Assembly: GCA_027623235.1 (NCBI GenBank)
Contig: JAQBVJ010000042.1
Location: forward strand, 1-53,341
Source: Planctomycetota bacterium
GTDB lineage: Bacteria > Planctomycetota > Planctomycetia > Planctomycetales > Planctomycetaceae
Direction: 5' to 3'
Length of the DNA stretch: 53,341 nt
How positions within the stretch are numbered: position 1 is the first letter of the stretch; each line of letters opens with the position of its first letter. This document shows, one piece after another, positions 17,976-26,217 of the stretch. A program made the translations under genes and the position numbers. The notes under the pieces are model-generated. The model did not search any database and had not been told where the DNA came from. It saw only the letters and a program-made list of their open reading frames with translations.

Positions 17976-18096
17976 ATTCCCGGACACGCGCTCGGTGTCG
18001 ACTCATTCCAATCGGCACTGATTTATGGACGGGTCCGGAGCGGACCGGTAAAATCCCGCTCCGCCACGTTCAATTCCGATTTGCCGAACAAATGGA

Positions 18097-18130
18097 CGCT
18101 CAGAGCTGTCATCGGCTCTGAGCGTTTTTT
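18097..18130 (+). terminator. Intrinsic terminator between acpS and hisI
   Basis: A perfect 10-bp stem (CGCTCAGAGC 18097-18106, complement 18115-18124) with an 8-base loop is followed by six T residues. It ends acpS transcription and separates it from hisI. Confidence 0.92.
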
Positions 18131-18229
18131 GTCTGGCGAATCACCAGGCCAGAACGGCCTCTGCAGTCGTCACCGGACAGACCAGCAGAAAAGCACGAAT
18201 CAACAGACGATTACGGAAAGCAAAATCTC

Positions 18230-18610
18230 ATGAGCGGTCCCAACTTCGAAAAGATGGACCTCATCCCCGTCATCGCTCAGGACGACGAAAGTGGTGATGT
18301 CCTGATGCTGGCCTACATGAACGAAGAGGCCTGGCAGGAAACGCTCGCCAGCGGACGAGTCGTGTACTACAGCCGCAGCCGTCAGAAGCTGTGGCGAAAG
18401 GGCGAGGAAAGCGGCAACGTCCAGGAACTGAAAAGCGTCTTCTACGACTGCGACGCCGACACGCTGCTTGTCCGAGTCAACCAGATCGGCGGAGCCGCCT
18501 GCCACGAGGGATACCGCAGCTGCTTCTTTCGAAAGATCGACCTGGCGACCGGCGAGGTCGAAGTCATCGGCGAGCGAGTCTTCGATCCCAAAGAGGTCTA
18601 CGGAAAATAA
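18230..18610 (+). CDS. hisI: Phosphoribosyl-AMP cyclohydrolase (histidine biosynthesis)
   Basis: A 126-residue stand-alone HisI, which opens the ring of phosphoribosyl-AMP in the third step of histidine synthesis. Family motifs are [27 protein letters not shown], the metal-binding DCDADTLL and [12 protein letters not shown]. The HisE (pyrophosphohydrolase) domain that is fused in E. coli is absent, so hisE must be elsewhere. It is a monocistronic unit here, with a terminator upstream and a converging permease gene downstream; no other his genes are in the window. Confidence 0.95.
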   Translation: MSGPNFEKMDLIPVIAQDDESGDVLMLAYMNEEAWQETLASGRVVYYSRSRQKLWRKGEESGNVQELKSVFYDCDADTLLVRVNQIGGAACHEGYRSCFFRKIDLATGEVEVIGERVFDPKEVYGK

Positions 18611-18685
18611 GCCGTCCGCGCCGCAAGCCTGTCGGTAGCGCAAAGTCCTGCCGAGCACACCTCGCCCGTCCGGTGGAGCCTCGCC

Positions 18686-20119
18686 TTAGTCTTTTTCAGC
18701 CGGGCTGCGGTTCCACCACCAGAAGACCGGCACGCCCGCTGCGATCATGCCGAGTCCGATCAGCGCTTCCATCCGGGCTCCCTGGAAGACGTAAACCAGG
18801 AACCACACGTAGACGACCATGTAAAGAATCGGCGTGAACGGATAGCCGAGCGTGCGGTACGGTCGCTCTTTGTCTGGTTGTTTGCGGCGGAGGAGGATGA
18901 CCGCTCCGACCGAGAGCGCGTAGAAGATGCTCGACACGAAAATGATGCAGTCGGTCAGAATGCTGAAGATGCTCTTCTGTTTGAAATATTCGACGTACTC
19001 GACGAGGACGGCTGAGGCCAGGACGAGGACGACTCCCAGCGCGCCTTGGACCAGGATCGCGACAGCTGGCGTGCGGAACCGGGCGTGAACCTCACCGAGG
19101 ATCGGGAAGAAGACTTTGTCTCGTCCCATCGCAAAAGGAACCCGCGGACCCAGCAGCAGGTTGCTGTTGATTGCTCCCAGCGTGCTGACCATCACGCCGA
19201 TGGCCATCAGCTTGCCACCCCAGTCGCCCAGCAGGCGGGTGACCATGATCTCGGCGACGTGTTCCTGATTTTTCGGGATGGCCATTTCGGAGATCGGCAC
19301 GACCGCGTGGTAGGCCAGGTTCGCTCCCAGATAAAGCAGAATGAGCAGCCCGATTCCGCCGAACAGAGCGATCGGAATGTTTCGCTGCGGGTCGCGAATT
19401 TCCTCGGCGACCGGAGCGATTCCGTGCCAGCCGTTGTAAGCCCACATCACGGCCAGCAGCACCGCCGCAATCTGAGCCGACAGCGACTCCTGCGCCGGCA
19501 CGATCGTCGCGCTGAAATTTGAAACGTCAACGACATCCCGCCCGGCAATCTCCAGAGCAAACGGCAGCACCGCGACAAACGCGACGAAGCTGGACTTGAT
19601 CAGCGTGGTCACGGCCTGGACCGTGCCTCCCCAGAGAACGCCGACAACATTGATCGCCGCGGCAGCCATCTGCAGAGCGATCGCCAGGCCGAGCGTCTCA
19701 ATCAGACTGAACTCAACCCCCTTGAGAGCGATGTCCAGCGAGCCGACAAAGATCATCGACAACGCTGCGGTCGACGCCGGCCGGTTAAATAAAAACTCCT
19801 GCCACCCGAACAGAAACGCGGTCAGCTTCCCGTACGCCTCGCGCAGATAAACGTAAAGCCCGCCCGCATGAGGCAGCATCGTGGCGAGCTCGGCAAAACA
19901 CAGAGCCCCCAGCAGACACAGCACGCCTCCGACAATCCACACAGCGATGATCAGATCAAACCGCCCGGCCTCAGCGGCAATCCGCCCCGGCTTCGCAAAG
20001 ATGCCGGACCCGATGACATTCCCGACAACAATGGCAATCGCCATGACGGGTCCCAGGGCCCGCAGCAGTGAGGGCGATTCCTGGACTGTGGCCTCAGTTG
20101 AATCGGTGGCGTCGGGCAT
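18686..20119 (-). CDS. APC-family amino acid permease
   Basis: Start at ATG 20119, with GGAG six bases upstream, giving 477 residues; the open frame upstream is not used. It has about 12 TM helices and the APC signature VGNVIGSGIFAKPG in helix 1 (about 33-46), then GGVLCLLGALCFAELATMLP in helix 2. The GGLYVYLREAYG segment and the C-terminal PYRTLGYPFTPILY match the LAT/APA-type amino acid transporters. Substrate specificity cannot be read from sequence. It converges on hisI across a 75-base gap. Confidence 0.9.
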   Translation of the reverse strand: MPDATDSTEATVQESPSLLRALGPVMAIAIVVGNVIGSGIFAKPGRIAAEAGRFDLIIAVWIVGGVLCLLGALCFAELATMLPHAGGLYVYLREAYGKLTAFLFGWQEFLFNRPASTAALSMIFVGSLDIALKGVEFSLIETLGLAIALQMAAAAINVVGVLWGGTVQAVTTLIKSSFVAFVAVLPFALEIAGRDVVDVSNFSATIVPAQESLSAQIAAVLLAVMWAYNGWHGIAPVAEEIRDPQRNIPIALFGGIGLLILLYLGANLAYHAVVPISEMAIPKNQEHVAEIMVTRLLGDWGGKLMAIGVMVSTLGAINSNLLLGPRVPFAMGRDKVFFPILGEVHARFRTPAVAILVQGALGVVLVLASAVLVEYVEYFKQKSIFSILTDCIIFVSSIFYALSVGAVILLRRKQPDKERPYRTLGYPFTPILYMVVYVWFLVYVFQGARMEALIGLGMIAAGVPVFWWWNRSPAEKD

Positions 20120-20208
20120 CGCAGCTCCAGTCTGGCAATTGGCGATCAGCAGATTACGCCCGCAGGCTGCAGGCTGCGAATGTTCGATCGCGGTCACCGG
20201 AGCAACAG

Positions 20209-20385
20209 TTACTTCTTGTCCGCAACCAACCTCGGGCGCTTCGGTGGGAATGAAACAACCTGTTTGCCCGGCTGTTGCTGTTTTTCCTGCAGGTCACGGC
20301 AAATCGCATCCAGGTCGTAATCAAACATCTTTGCGTAGTCGTCGCGAGCTTTACGGACTTCCCGGACAATGGGGTCGTCATTCAT
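20209..20385 (-). CDS. 58-residue partner of a PIN-domain toxin-like gene (possible antitoxin)
   Basis: This small protein reads MNDDPIVREVRKARDDYAKM then FDYDLDAICRDLQEK, and ends in a basic tail, VADKK. Its start overlaps the end of the PIN gene by eight bases, so the two are translationally coupled. The pattern DPIVxEVRKxRDxYAxxFxYDLDAIxxDLQEK is one I associate with small genes next to PIN toxins, but I cannot name a family with certainty. No DNA-binding fold is obvious. It is below usual ORF length cut-offs, so it can be missed. It would act as a toxin-neutralising protein only if the PIN protein is functional. Confidence 0.7.
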   Translation of the reverse strand: MNDDPIVREVRKARDDYAKMFDYDLDAICRDLQEKQQQPGKQVVSFPPKRPRLVADKK

Positions 20386-20845
20386 CTGTGGGTACCTCGG
20401 TCAGTTCAATCGGGGTGCAGAATACCGGAAGGACGTACCCGGAATCTTCACAAAAGCGTCGCATGGACTGTTGGATTGTCGCATTGGCAATATGGCGACA
20501 GTTCCATGTGAGCAAATAGTCCATTCCGTTCACAGTGGCTGTCGCAATGTGGAGGGCATCGAGGCTTGCCTTCTTCGGCAACTGCCCGTGCTCGATCAGC
20601 GATTTGGCAAGGTCACGAGCGTTGTTGGATATCTGCAGTTCCGGAATTCCCTGAAGTGCGATCAATCTTCTTTGCGACGCTTCAGGATCACCCGCCGTCG
20701 CTTCTTCAATCACAGCCTCTGACACGAACAAATCAAAGTGGCGACGTTCGTCGTCCCACCATTGTCGTGTCACTTCCTGATGACCGGCCATGACGAGCTG
20801 CGCACTGCGCCAGGCCGTCAAGTAGCTGAAGATCTTCGTTTCCAA
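20378..20845 (-). CDS. PIN-domain (VapC-like) toxin, 5' end frameshifted
   Basis: A PIN-domain ribonuclease-like protein of 155 residues if read from TTG 20845. Acidic residues are seen at E2, E43/E47, D96 and D109, and the family block DALHIATATVNGMDYLLTWNCRHIANA is intact (about 96-122, given here only by its ends). Upstream, an ATG at 20861 encodes MKPRVF in a different frame; joining it to ETKIFSYLTA, the usual N-terminus, needs a 1-base insertion or 2-base deletion to be undone. The first beta strand is thus either missing or the gene is a pseudogene. It is the first gene of a pair with the 58-residue ORF. If active, it would cleave RNA. Confidence 0.65.
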   Translation of the reverse strand: METKIFSYLTAWRSAQLVMAGHQEVTRQWWDDERRHFDLFVSEAVIEEATAGDPEASQRRLIALQGIPELQISNNARDLAKSLIEHGQLPKKASLDALHIATATVNGMDYLLTWNCRHIANATIQQSMRRFCEDSGYVLPVFCTPIELTEVPTDE

Positions 20846-21053
20846 AGACGCGAGGCTTCATCGAACGTGCTTGTTGACAAGACTGGCTAACTGCCGCTGA
20901 ACGTGAATCCTGGTTCACGAATCATTGAGACTGACATGCTCGCTATTTGGATTGTTGCCGGATGGCACTTTGAATTTCATTTTCGGCTTGATTGGTAAGT
21001 GTAGTCGCGTTGTCGTTTTCATGAAGCGACAGGGGCTGCCTCATTCATTCGGA

Positions 21054-21989
21054 TCAGGTGATGACATCTGCATTCTCGTGGCAGAGATCGTCAATACTGG
21101 CTCGCCAGGAAATCAGAGGTTGCCAGCCGGAATTGATTCGGGCCTGGATGTTCCCACAGGAACGGGTGATGCCGGCGCGGGAGGTGGTCTCACTGGCTGA
21201 GGTGGGGGTCAGGTTGCCGGCGAGGGTGCCGAGATGGCTGGCCACTTCCAGGATGGATGTTTCCTGACCGGTGGCGATGTTGAAGAGCGCGGCCTGGCCG
21301 GGGTCGGGGGAGTGCTGGTCGAGGAGAAAGTAGACGGCGCTGGCGACGTCGCGGACGTCGATGAAGTCTCGGGTGGCGTGCGGGTTGTGGACCTCGAAGG
21401 TGCGGTCGATCGTTAATCCGGCTTCGAGGGCGGATTTCTGTGCGATGAGTCGTTTGGCCAGAGCGGCCGCGAAGTAGTGGTCGGGCAGGCCGGGGCCGAT
21501 GATGTTGAACGGGCGGACGATGGTGATCCGCTGGCCGTTCGCGATTGCCGCCGCCTGGGCGAGGTGTGTTTGAGCCAGCTTCGAAGCACCGAAAAAGGAC
21601 GTCGGGCGGCACGGATACGACTCGGCGACGGGCAGGTCTTCGGGCGGGACGGGCCCGTACTCGGCGGCGCTTCCGAAGAGCAGGATCGAGGCGTCCGGCA
21701 CAAATTCGTGCGCAGCTTCCAGAACGTTGAGGGCTCCCGTCACGTGGACGGCGTAGTGATCTCGCGGTGACGAAGAAGCGGTCGCGGCTCCGCACTGGAT
21801 GATCCAGTCGGGCCGGGTCTGCGCGATCGCGGCTGAGACGTCTTCGCGACAGGTGAGGTCGCAGGCGAGCGTTGTCTCGTCGGTCGGTCGACGCGCGGTG
21901 GAGATGACCTCGACGTTTTTCTCTCGCAGCAAACGGCAGAGGTGCTTGCCGACGAACGATGAGCCGGCGAAGACGAGGGCTCGTGTCAT
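21054..21989 (-). CDS. NAD-dependent epimerase/reductase-like protein with degenerate active site
   Basis: A 311-residue extended SDR, like GDP-4-keto-6-deoxymannose reductases. ATG 21989 is 12 bases after the nucleotidyltransferase stop. The nucleotide-binding motif reads FAGSSFVG, where the family has TGAxGFxG, so two glycines are Ala and Ser. The catalytic YxxxK is F133-GAS-K137 (SFFGASKLAQ), so Tyr is Phe. The remaining landmarks, FGSAAEYG (about 105-112), RPFNIIGPG and RDFIDVRDVA, are normal. As last gene of the sugar-nucleotide operon it would act on an NDP-keto sugar, but the catalytic Tyr loss leaves its activity doubtful. Confidence 0.8.
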   Translation of the reverse strand: MTRALVFAGSSFVGKHLCRLLREKNVEVISTARRPTDETTLACDLTCREDVSAAIAQTRPDWIIQCGAATASSSPRDHYAVHVTGALNVLEAAHEFVPDASILLFGSAAEYGPVPPEDLPVAESYPCRPTSFFGASKLAQTHLAQAAAIANGQRITIVRPFNIIGPGLPDHYFAAALAKRLIAQKSALEAGLTIDRTFEVHNPHATRDFIDVRDVASAVYFLLDQHSPDPGQAALFNIATGQETSILEVASHLGTLAGNLTPTSASETTSRAGITRSCGNIQARINSGWQPLISWRASIDDLCHENADVIT

Positions 21990-22000
21990 GTCGGGCTCCG

Positions 22001-22744
22001 TCACGCGGCGGCGGCTTCTGGTTCGGTCATCAGACGCGGCATGAATTGCGATTCTTTTTCGATGAACATCTCCGTCGCGTCCTGCAGGTCCTGCGGGCGG
22101 CCCAGGTCCAGCCAGGTCGCGTCCGACTTCCAGGTGAGCACTTTTTTGCCGGCGTTTTTCAGGTTCATGGCCAGCGTCGGGAAGTCCAGGTACTCGCCAC
22201 GCGGGATCATCTCCAGGACCTGCGGGCTGTAAATGTAAATGCCCATGCTGACGGAATATTCCTTCGTCGGCTTTTCGATGTAGTCGAGCAGGGCTCCGTG
22301 CTCGTCGGTCTCGAGCACTCCCAGGTCGATCTTCACCTGCTTCTGGTGAGACGCGATCGTCAGCCAGGCGTCCTGATCGCAGTGGTATTTGTAGAGGGCC
22401 GCGTAGTCCAGGTCGGTGAAAATGTCCCCGTTCATGACGAGGAACGGTTCGTTCAGATCCGGCACCTCGGCGAGCGATCCGGCCGTGCCGGTCGGCTTTT
22501 CTTCCTCGATAAAGTCGATGTCGATCAGCTCGCGCAGTTGCGGTCGCTGGGCGAGGAAGACTTTGAAGTAGTCGGCCATGTACCCCAGAGTCAGCGTCGC
22601 CCGCGTGAAACCGGCCGCGGCGAGCTGGTTCAGAACCAGGTCCAGGATCGGTCGCTCGCCCAGCGGCAGCAGTGGTTTCGGGATGACCGTTGTGTACGGA
22701 GCCAGGCGGGCGCCTCGGCCTCCGGCAAGGATGACAGCTCTCAT
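22001..22744 (-). CDS. NDP-sugar nucleotidyltransferase
   Basis: A 247-residue nucleotidyltransferase of the GT-A-like family. It has MRAVILAGGRGARLAPYT (the GxGxRLxPxT phosphate motif), KPLLPLGERPILD and the metal-site segment MNGDIFTDLD. It should make an NDP-hexose from a sugar phosphate and NTP. The start overlaps the preceding dehydratase stop by four bases (22741-22744), and the epimerase follows after 11 bases, so all three genes form one operon. The exact sugar (glucose, mannose or other) is not decidable here. Confidence 0.88.
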   Translation of the reverse strand: MRAVILAGGRGARLAPYTTVIPKPLLPLGERPILDLVLNQLAAAGFTRATLTLGYMADYFKVFLAQRPQLRELIDIDFIEEEKPTGTAGSLAEVPDLNEPFLVMNGDIFTDLDYAALYKYHCDQDAWLTIASHQKQVKIDLGVLETDEHGALLDYIEKPTKEYSVSMGIYIYSPQVLEMIPRGEYLDFPTLAMNLKNAGKKVLTWKSDATWLDLGRPQDLQDATEMFIEKESQFMPRLMTEPEAAAA

Positions 22745-23727
22745 ACGCGATATTCTCCGGCGTTCCTGACCGGCCCGGCTTTGCGGAACCAGTCGATTGT
22801 TTTTGTGAGCCCTTCTTCAAGCGAGACGCGCGGCAACCAGCCGGCGCGCTGCTTCGCCAGATCGGCCGAACCGAGCAGCGTGAAGACTTCGCTCTTTGTC
22901 GGTCGGCGACGATCGTCATTCTCCCGCACTGGGAGGCTCGTTCCGGCGATCGCCTGAATCTGATCGATCAGGTCGCCGATGGTGACTCCGACTTCGGTGG
23001 CGAGGTTGGTGACCTCACCGATGCAGTTTTCTGACTCGCCCAGTTCGATGAACCCGTTGGCCGTGTCCTCGACGAAGACCATGTCGCGCGAAGGATCGCG
23101 GCTGCCGACTTCGATGACGTCCCGCCACAGAGCCTGCGTGATAATTGTGGGGATGATGGCTCGCGTGCTTTGCCGCGGGCCGAATGTGTTAAAAGGCCTT
23201 ACGACGGTGACCGGCAGCTCGAACGCGCGGTGATAGCTGAGGGCGATCTGATCGGCGCCGATCTTTGTGGCCGAGTACGGTGACTGTCCCTGCAGCGGGT
23301 GCTCTTCGGTGATCGGCGTGACCAGGGCCGTGCCGTAAACCTCGCTGGTCGAGGTCACGATACAGCGTTCCAGGTCGTGAGTTCTCGCCGCTTCGAGCAC
23401 ATTGAGCGTGCCTTGAATATTGACCGTCACGTAGCTCTGCGGAGCGATGTACGAATACGGAATCCCGATCAGCGCGGCGAGGTGGTAAATCCGCGAGCAG
23501 TCCCGCGAGGCTTCCATGACAGCTCGCGCGTCGGCGATGTCTCCGTAGAAGACTTCCATGTCGCCTTTCAGTTTGCCGGGAATGTCGTCGAGCCAGCCTT
23601 GATTCGCCGACGACGAGTAGCGCACGAAGGCGCGCACTTTCTGACCTCGCTTGAGCAGTGACTCGACGAGGTGGCTGCCGATGAAACCACCGGCTCCGGT
23701 GACAAGATAGCGGTCTGAAATGGACAT
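22741..23727 (-). CDS. NDP-sugar 4,6-dehydratase-like SDR
   Basis: A 328-residue extended SDR starting MSISDRYLVTGAGGFIGSHL. NAD motif is TGAGGFIG (10-17). Catalytic residues are T125/S126 in TSTSEVYGT and Y151/K155 in PYSATKIGADQIAL. The VRPFNTFGPRQSTRAIIPT segment is typical of NDP-sugar dehydratases and epimerases. It is the first gene of the sugar-nucleotide operon and would make the 4-keto-6-deoxy intermediate or an epimer used by the next genes. A short hairpin repeat lies 17 bases upstream. Confidence 0.88.
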   Translation of the reverse strand: MSISDRYLVTGAGGFIGSHLVESLLKRGQKVRAFVRYSSSANQGWLDDIPGKLKGDMEVFYGDIADARAVMEASRDCSRIYHLAALIGIPYSYIAPQSYVTVNIQGTLNVLEAARTHDLERCIVTSTSEVYGTALVTPITEEHPLQGQSPYSATKIGADQIALSYHRAFELPVTVVRPFNTFGPRQSTRAIIPTIITQALWRDVIEVGSRDPSRDMVFVEDTANGFIELGESENCIGEVTNLATEVGVTIGDLIDQIQAIAGTSLPVRENDDRRRPTKSEVFTLLGSADLAKQRAGWLPRVSLEEGLTKTIDWFRKAGPVRNAGEYRV

Positions 23728-23743
23728 CGATGCTGAGGAACAA

Positions 23744-23776
23744 GGGTAGGGTGGGCCGAGCGAAGCGAGCCCCACC
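23744..23776. repeat. Short hairpin repeat GGTGGG...CCCACC
   Basis: The sequence runs GGGTAGGGTGGGCCGAGCG then AAGCGAGCCCCACC. GGTGGG (23750-23755) pairs with CCCACC (23771-23776) and a GCGAAGC mini-hairpin sits inside. I recall near-identical copies in many planctomycete genomes; that is memory, not a search. It lies in the leader of the sugar operon. The remaining 300 bases up to 24076 hold no gene. Confidence 0.55.
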
Positions 23777-24076
23777 AGAGGATCGCGGCGAAGCTTATCA
23801 CGATGCCGAACTTGCCCCGAGACGAATTTTGCCAGCGGGAAGCTCCTGTGTTCAGCGTGTCCTCAGCGCAAATCTGTCTGTAAATTCTCATCTCGCGGCG
23901 TTTCTGGTGTCGATGTAGTATTTCGCCCCTCTCCGCTGACGGCGTTCCGCCGACCTTCTCAGGAAACAATCCACACTCCCACCTCAACCGCGCTTTCCAC
24001 ACGTGCGCTGTCTGAAAAACCGGCAGCAATCACGGCATTGGCTCCTGCGCGACCCTCCACTTCGAAAGGATTCGAC

Positions 24077-24739
24077 ATGGATCGCAGAGCTTTTCTACAG
24101 CTGGCTGGCGGCTGCGCGGTCACGGGTGCTTTTTCTTTGACCGGCTGCCGGGGACGGCAGTACGCCCACATCCTCGACGATGACGACAAAGATCTCGTCG
24201 GCAGTCACGAGGCCGGAGCCGCCGTTTACGAACCGCTCGTCAAAGAGGCGGTTGGCAAACTACTTGGCGAAGAGATCGCGGGAATCCAGCAGGCTCGGTT
24301 TAACGAAGGCACCGAGCAGCCGAAAAAGGTCTGCTTTATCGGCGTCGAAAATGACAGTGCCGAGGAAATCGGCGACTTCAAGAACCAACTGTACGAGCTG
24401 ATCGACGCCAGCATTGTGTCGACTCACGCGTTCGACTCGATCAGCCGCCGCTATGTCGATGCCGGTCTGAAGGAGACGCGAATTCGTCCCGCGGAACTGT
24501 TCATTCCAAGAAACCAGCGCGAGTTCACGATGGTCCTCGAACAGGCCGGCCAGCCGTTTGACTACATGCTGTTCGCGAGGCTGACGTCCGGTACGACGCG
24601 GCGGAACGACGATAAACAGCGCGACTATCTGCTGACGCTGGAGCTGGTCAACGTCCACAACGGACGGCACACCAAGCAGCAGGCCAAGATTCGCAAGGGC
24701 TACCACCCGAGCGTGCTGGGCCGGATTCAGAATTATTGA
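24077..24739 (+). CDS. LpoB-like penicillin-binding-protein activator lipoprotein
   Basis: A 220-residue lipoprotein: MDRRAFLQLAGGCAVTGAFS with lipobox LTGC. ATG 24077 has AAGGA six bases upstream. The body, with SISRRYVDAGLKETRIRPAELF and the segment QPFDYMLFARLTSGTTR, resembles the LpoB/YcfM fold (PF13036 type). In E. coli LpoB is an outer-membrane activator of PBP1b. Here it would act on cell-wall synthesis at the outer membrane, which is of interest as planctomycete peptidoglycan was long disputed. A second lipoprotein gene follows. Confidence 0.8.
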   Translation: MDRRAFLQLAGGCAVTGAFSLTGCRGRQYAHILDDDDKDLVGSHEAGAAVYEPLVKEAVGKLLGEEIAGIQQARFNEGTEQPKKVCFIGVENDSAEEIGDFKNQLYELIDASIVSTHAFDSISRRYVDAGLKETRIRPAELFIPRNQREFTMVLEQAGQPFDYMLFARLTSGTTRRNDDKQRDYLLTLELVNVHNGRHTKQQAKIRKGYHPSVLGRIQNY

Positions 24740-24750
24740 GGCTGGAATCC

Positions 24751-24854
24751 GACGCAAAGGCGCAGAGTCGCGATGGCTCACAAAGAGTTGCGCTTGAGTG
24801 GTTCCTTTCCGACGACCTCCTTTGCGAACCTCTGCGTCTTCGCGGCTTTGCGTC
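24751..24854. repeat. MITE-like inverted repeat (about 104 bp) in an operon gap
   Basis: GACGCAAAGG (24751-24760) pairs with GCTTTGCGTC (24845-24854, 9 of 10), and CGCAGAG pairs with the later CTCTGCG. This sits between the LpoB-like gene and its partner. The long open frame of the partner runs through it, which argues that the true start is downstream. Confidence 0.6.
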
Positions 24855-24876
24855 AGAGACTCACTGGACCAACACA

Positions 24877-26217
24877 TTGCGAAACCGACTCGCCATCCTG
24901 ATGCCGCTGCTGGTGCTTGTCGCCGGGCTGTCCGGCTGCGCGACGCACGCCGATCGGCTCACGACGATTCGCAACGCCTATTACAGCGGGCGAGTCGACA
25001 AAGCGCGCAGCATCGTCAACGCCGGGCTTGAGGATCGCAAGAAGGACAAGGACGTCTTGAAACTGGAGCGGGCGATGATCGAGCTCGCCGAGGGCAATCC
25101 AGTGCAGGCAGAACGGACTTTGCGCGAGGTGCGGGACAGTTTCGACCATCTCGAACAGAACAGCGTGGGCGAGACCGTTCTGTCCACATTTAAAGATGAC
25201 AACACGCTGGCCTACTCCGGTGAGGATTACGAAAAGGTTCTCATCCGCTGCTTCCTGGCACTGTCGAGCCTCATGCACGACGGCATCGATGCCGAGGCCT
25301 ACTCGCTGCAGGTCGCGGACAAACAGCGGCGGATCATCCAGGACGGATCCGACAAGGAGGGCACAAATCCGAAGCTGGCTTATCAGCAGGTCGCTCTGGG
25401 AGCCTATATCCAGGCGACGTTGAAAGAGGCTTCGCACACCGAATACCAGGAAGCCGAGCGGGCGATTCAGCTGGTTGCCAACTGGGAACCCGATTTCGAG
25501 TACGCCAAAGCCGACCTCAACCGAATCCAGAACGGTCGCCATTCCGAAAAGGGCAACGGCGTGCTGTACGTCTTCGGCCTGGTGGGCGAAGGGCCGTACA
25601 AAGAAGAGCGGGCAGAGATTCCTGCGTCCGCCGCGCTGCTGATCGCCGATCGAATCCTGTCCGAGACGAACAAGCACTCGCTGCCACCGACCATCGCGCC
25701 GATCAAAGTGCCGGTTGTCGTTCGAAGCCGGAATCGAATCACCGGCCTCGACGTGAACGTCGACGGCAAAACGGCCGGCACGACGTCGACGATTACGGAC
25801 ATCGGGCGGATGGCTCTGCAGCAGTACGAGGCGGTGTTCCCTCGAATCATGGCGCGGGCCATCGTGCGGCGTGTGGTCAAGAAAGGCAGCGTCTACGCCG
25901 CCAAGCAAATGGCCCTCGGCAACGATCAAAACCCGTTTGCCGAGCTCGCCTTCGACCTCGCGGGCAGCGCGTGGGAAGCGACCGAGTCTGCGGACACTCG
26001 CTGCTGGGGACTGCTGCCCGACCAGATTCAAGTGCTGCGGATTGAACTGCCAGCTGGCGAGCACGCGATCCACCTGAAACCGCTCGGCGGGAAGAGGCCG
26101 ATCGGCGCAGGCGCCTCGCAGACCGTCCGTATTGAGGACGGCCGCAACACGTACCTGCTGGCGAATTTCCCGGACGACAAGCTGGTCGGGAAAATGGTCG
26201 TCAGCAACCGGCAGTAA
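24877..26217 (+). CDS. COG3014-like lipoprotein, partner of the LpoB-like gene
   Basis: A 446-residue lipoprotein from TTG 24877 (LRNRLAILM, lipobox LSGC at about residue 21). An ATG at 24901 would leave a very short signal, and the frame is open to 24736 but there it covers a repeat. The N-terminal half is helical, TPR-like (about 40-260). The C-terminal part has a PEGA-like beta segment (LPAGEHAIHLKPLGG). I recall COG3014 proteins as neighbours of LpoB homologues in proteobacteria, which supports a joint envelope role. Its function is not known. Confidence 0.7.
   Translation: MRNRLAILMPLLVLVAGLSGCATHADRLTTIRNAYYSGRVDKARSIVNAGLEDRKKDKDVLKLERAMIELAEGNPVQAERTLREVRDSFDHLEQNSVGETVLSTFKDDNTLAYSGEDYEKVLIRCFLALSSLMHDGIDAEAYSLQVADKQRRIIQDGSDKEGTNPKLAYQQVALGAYIQATLKEASHTEYQEAERAIQLVANWEPDFEYAKADLNRIQNGRHSEKGNGVLYVFGLVGEGPYKEERAEIPASAALLIADRILSETNKHSLPPTIAPIKVPVVVRSRNRITGLDVNVDGKTAGTTSTITDIGRMALQQYEAVFPRIMARAIVRRVVKKGSVYAAKQMALGNDQNPFAELAFDLAGSAWEATESADTRCWGLLPDQIQVLRIELPAGEHAIHLKPLGGKRPIGAGASQTVRIEDGRNTYLLANFPDDKLVGKMVVSNRQ

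Noticed and set aside
17373..17987. Long minus-strand frame antisense to acpS
   Set aside because: It is fully antisense to a clear acpS gene and has no family motif; it is a by-product of GC-rich codon use.
18045..18075. tRNA-like 3' end with GGAGCGG/CCGCTCC pairing upstream of hisI
   Set aside because: No D or anticodon arm can be placed upstream and the acceptor partner is missing. It is a plain hairpin before the acpS terminator.
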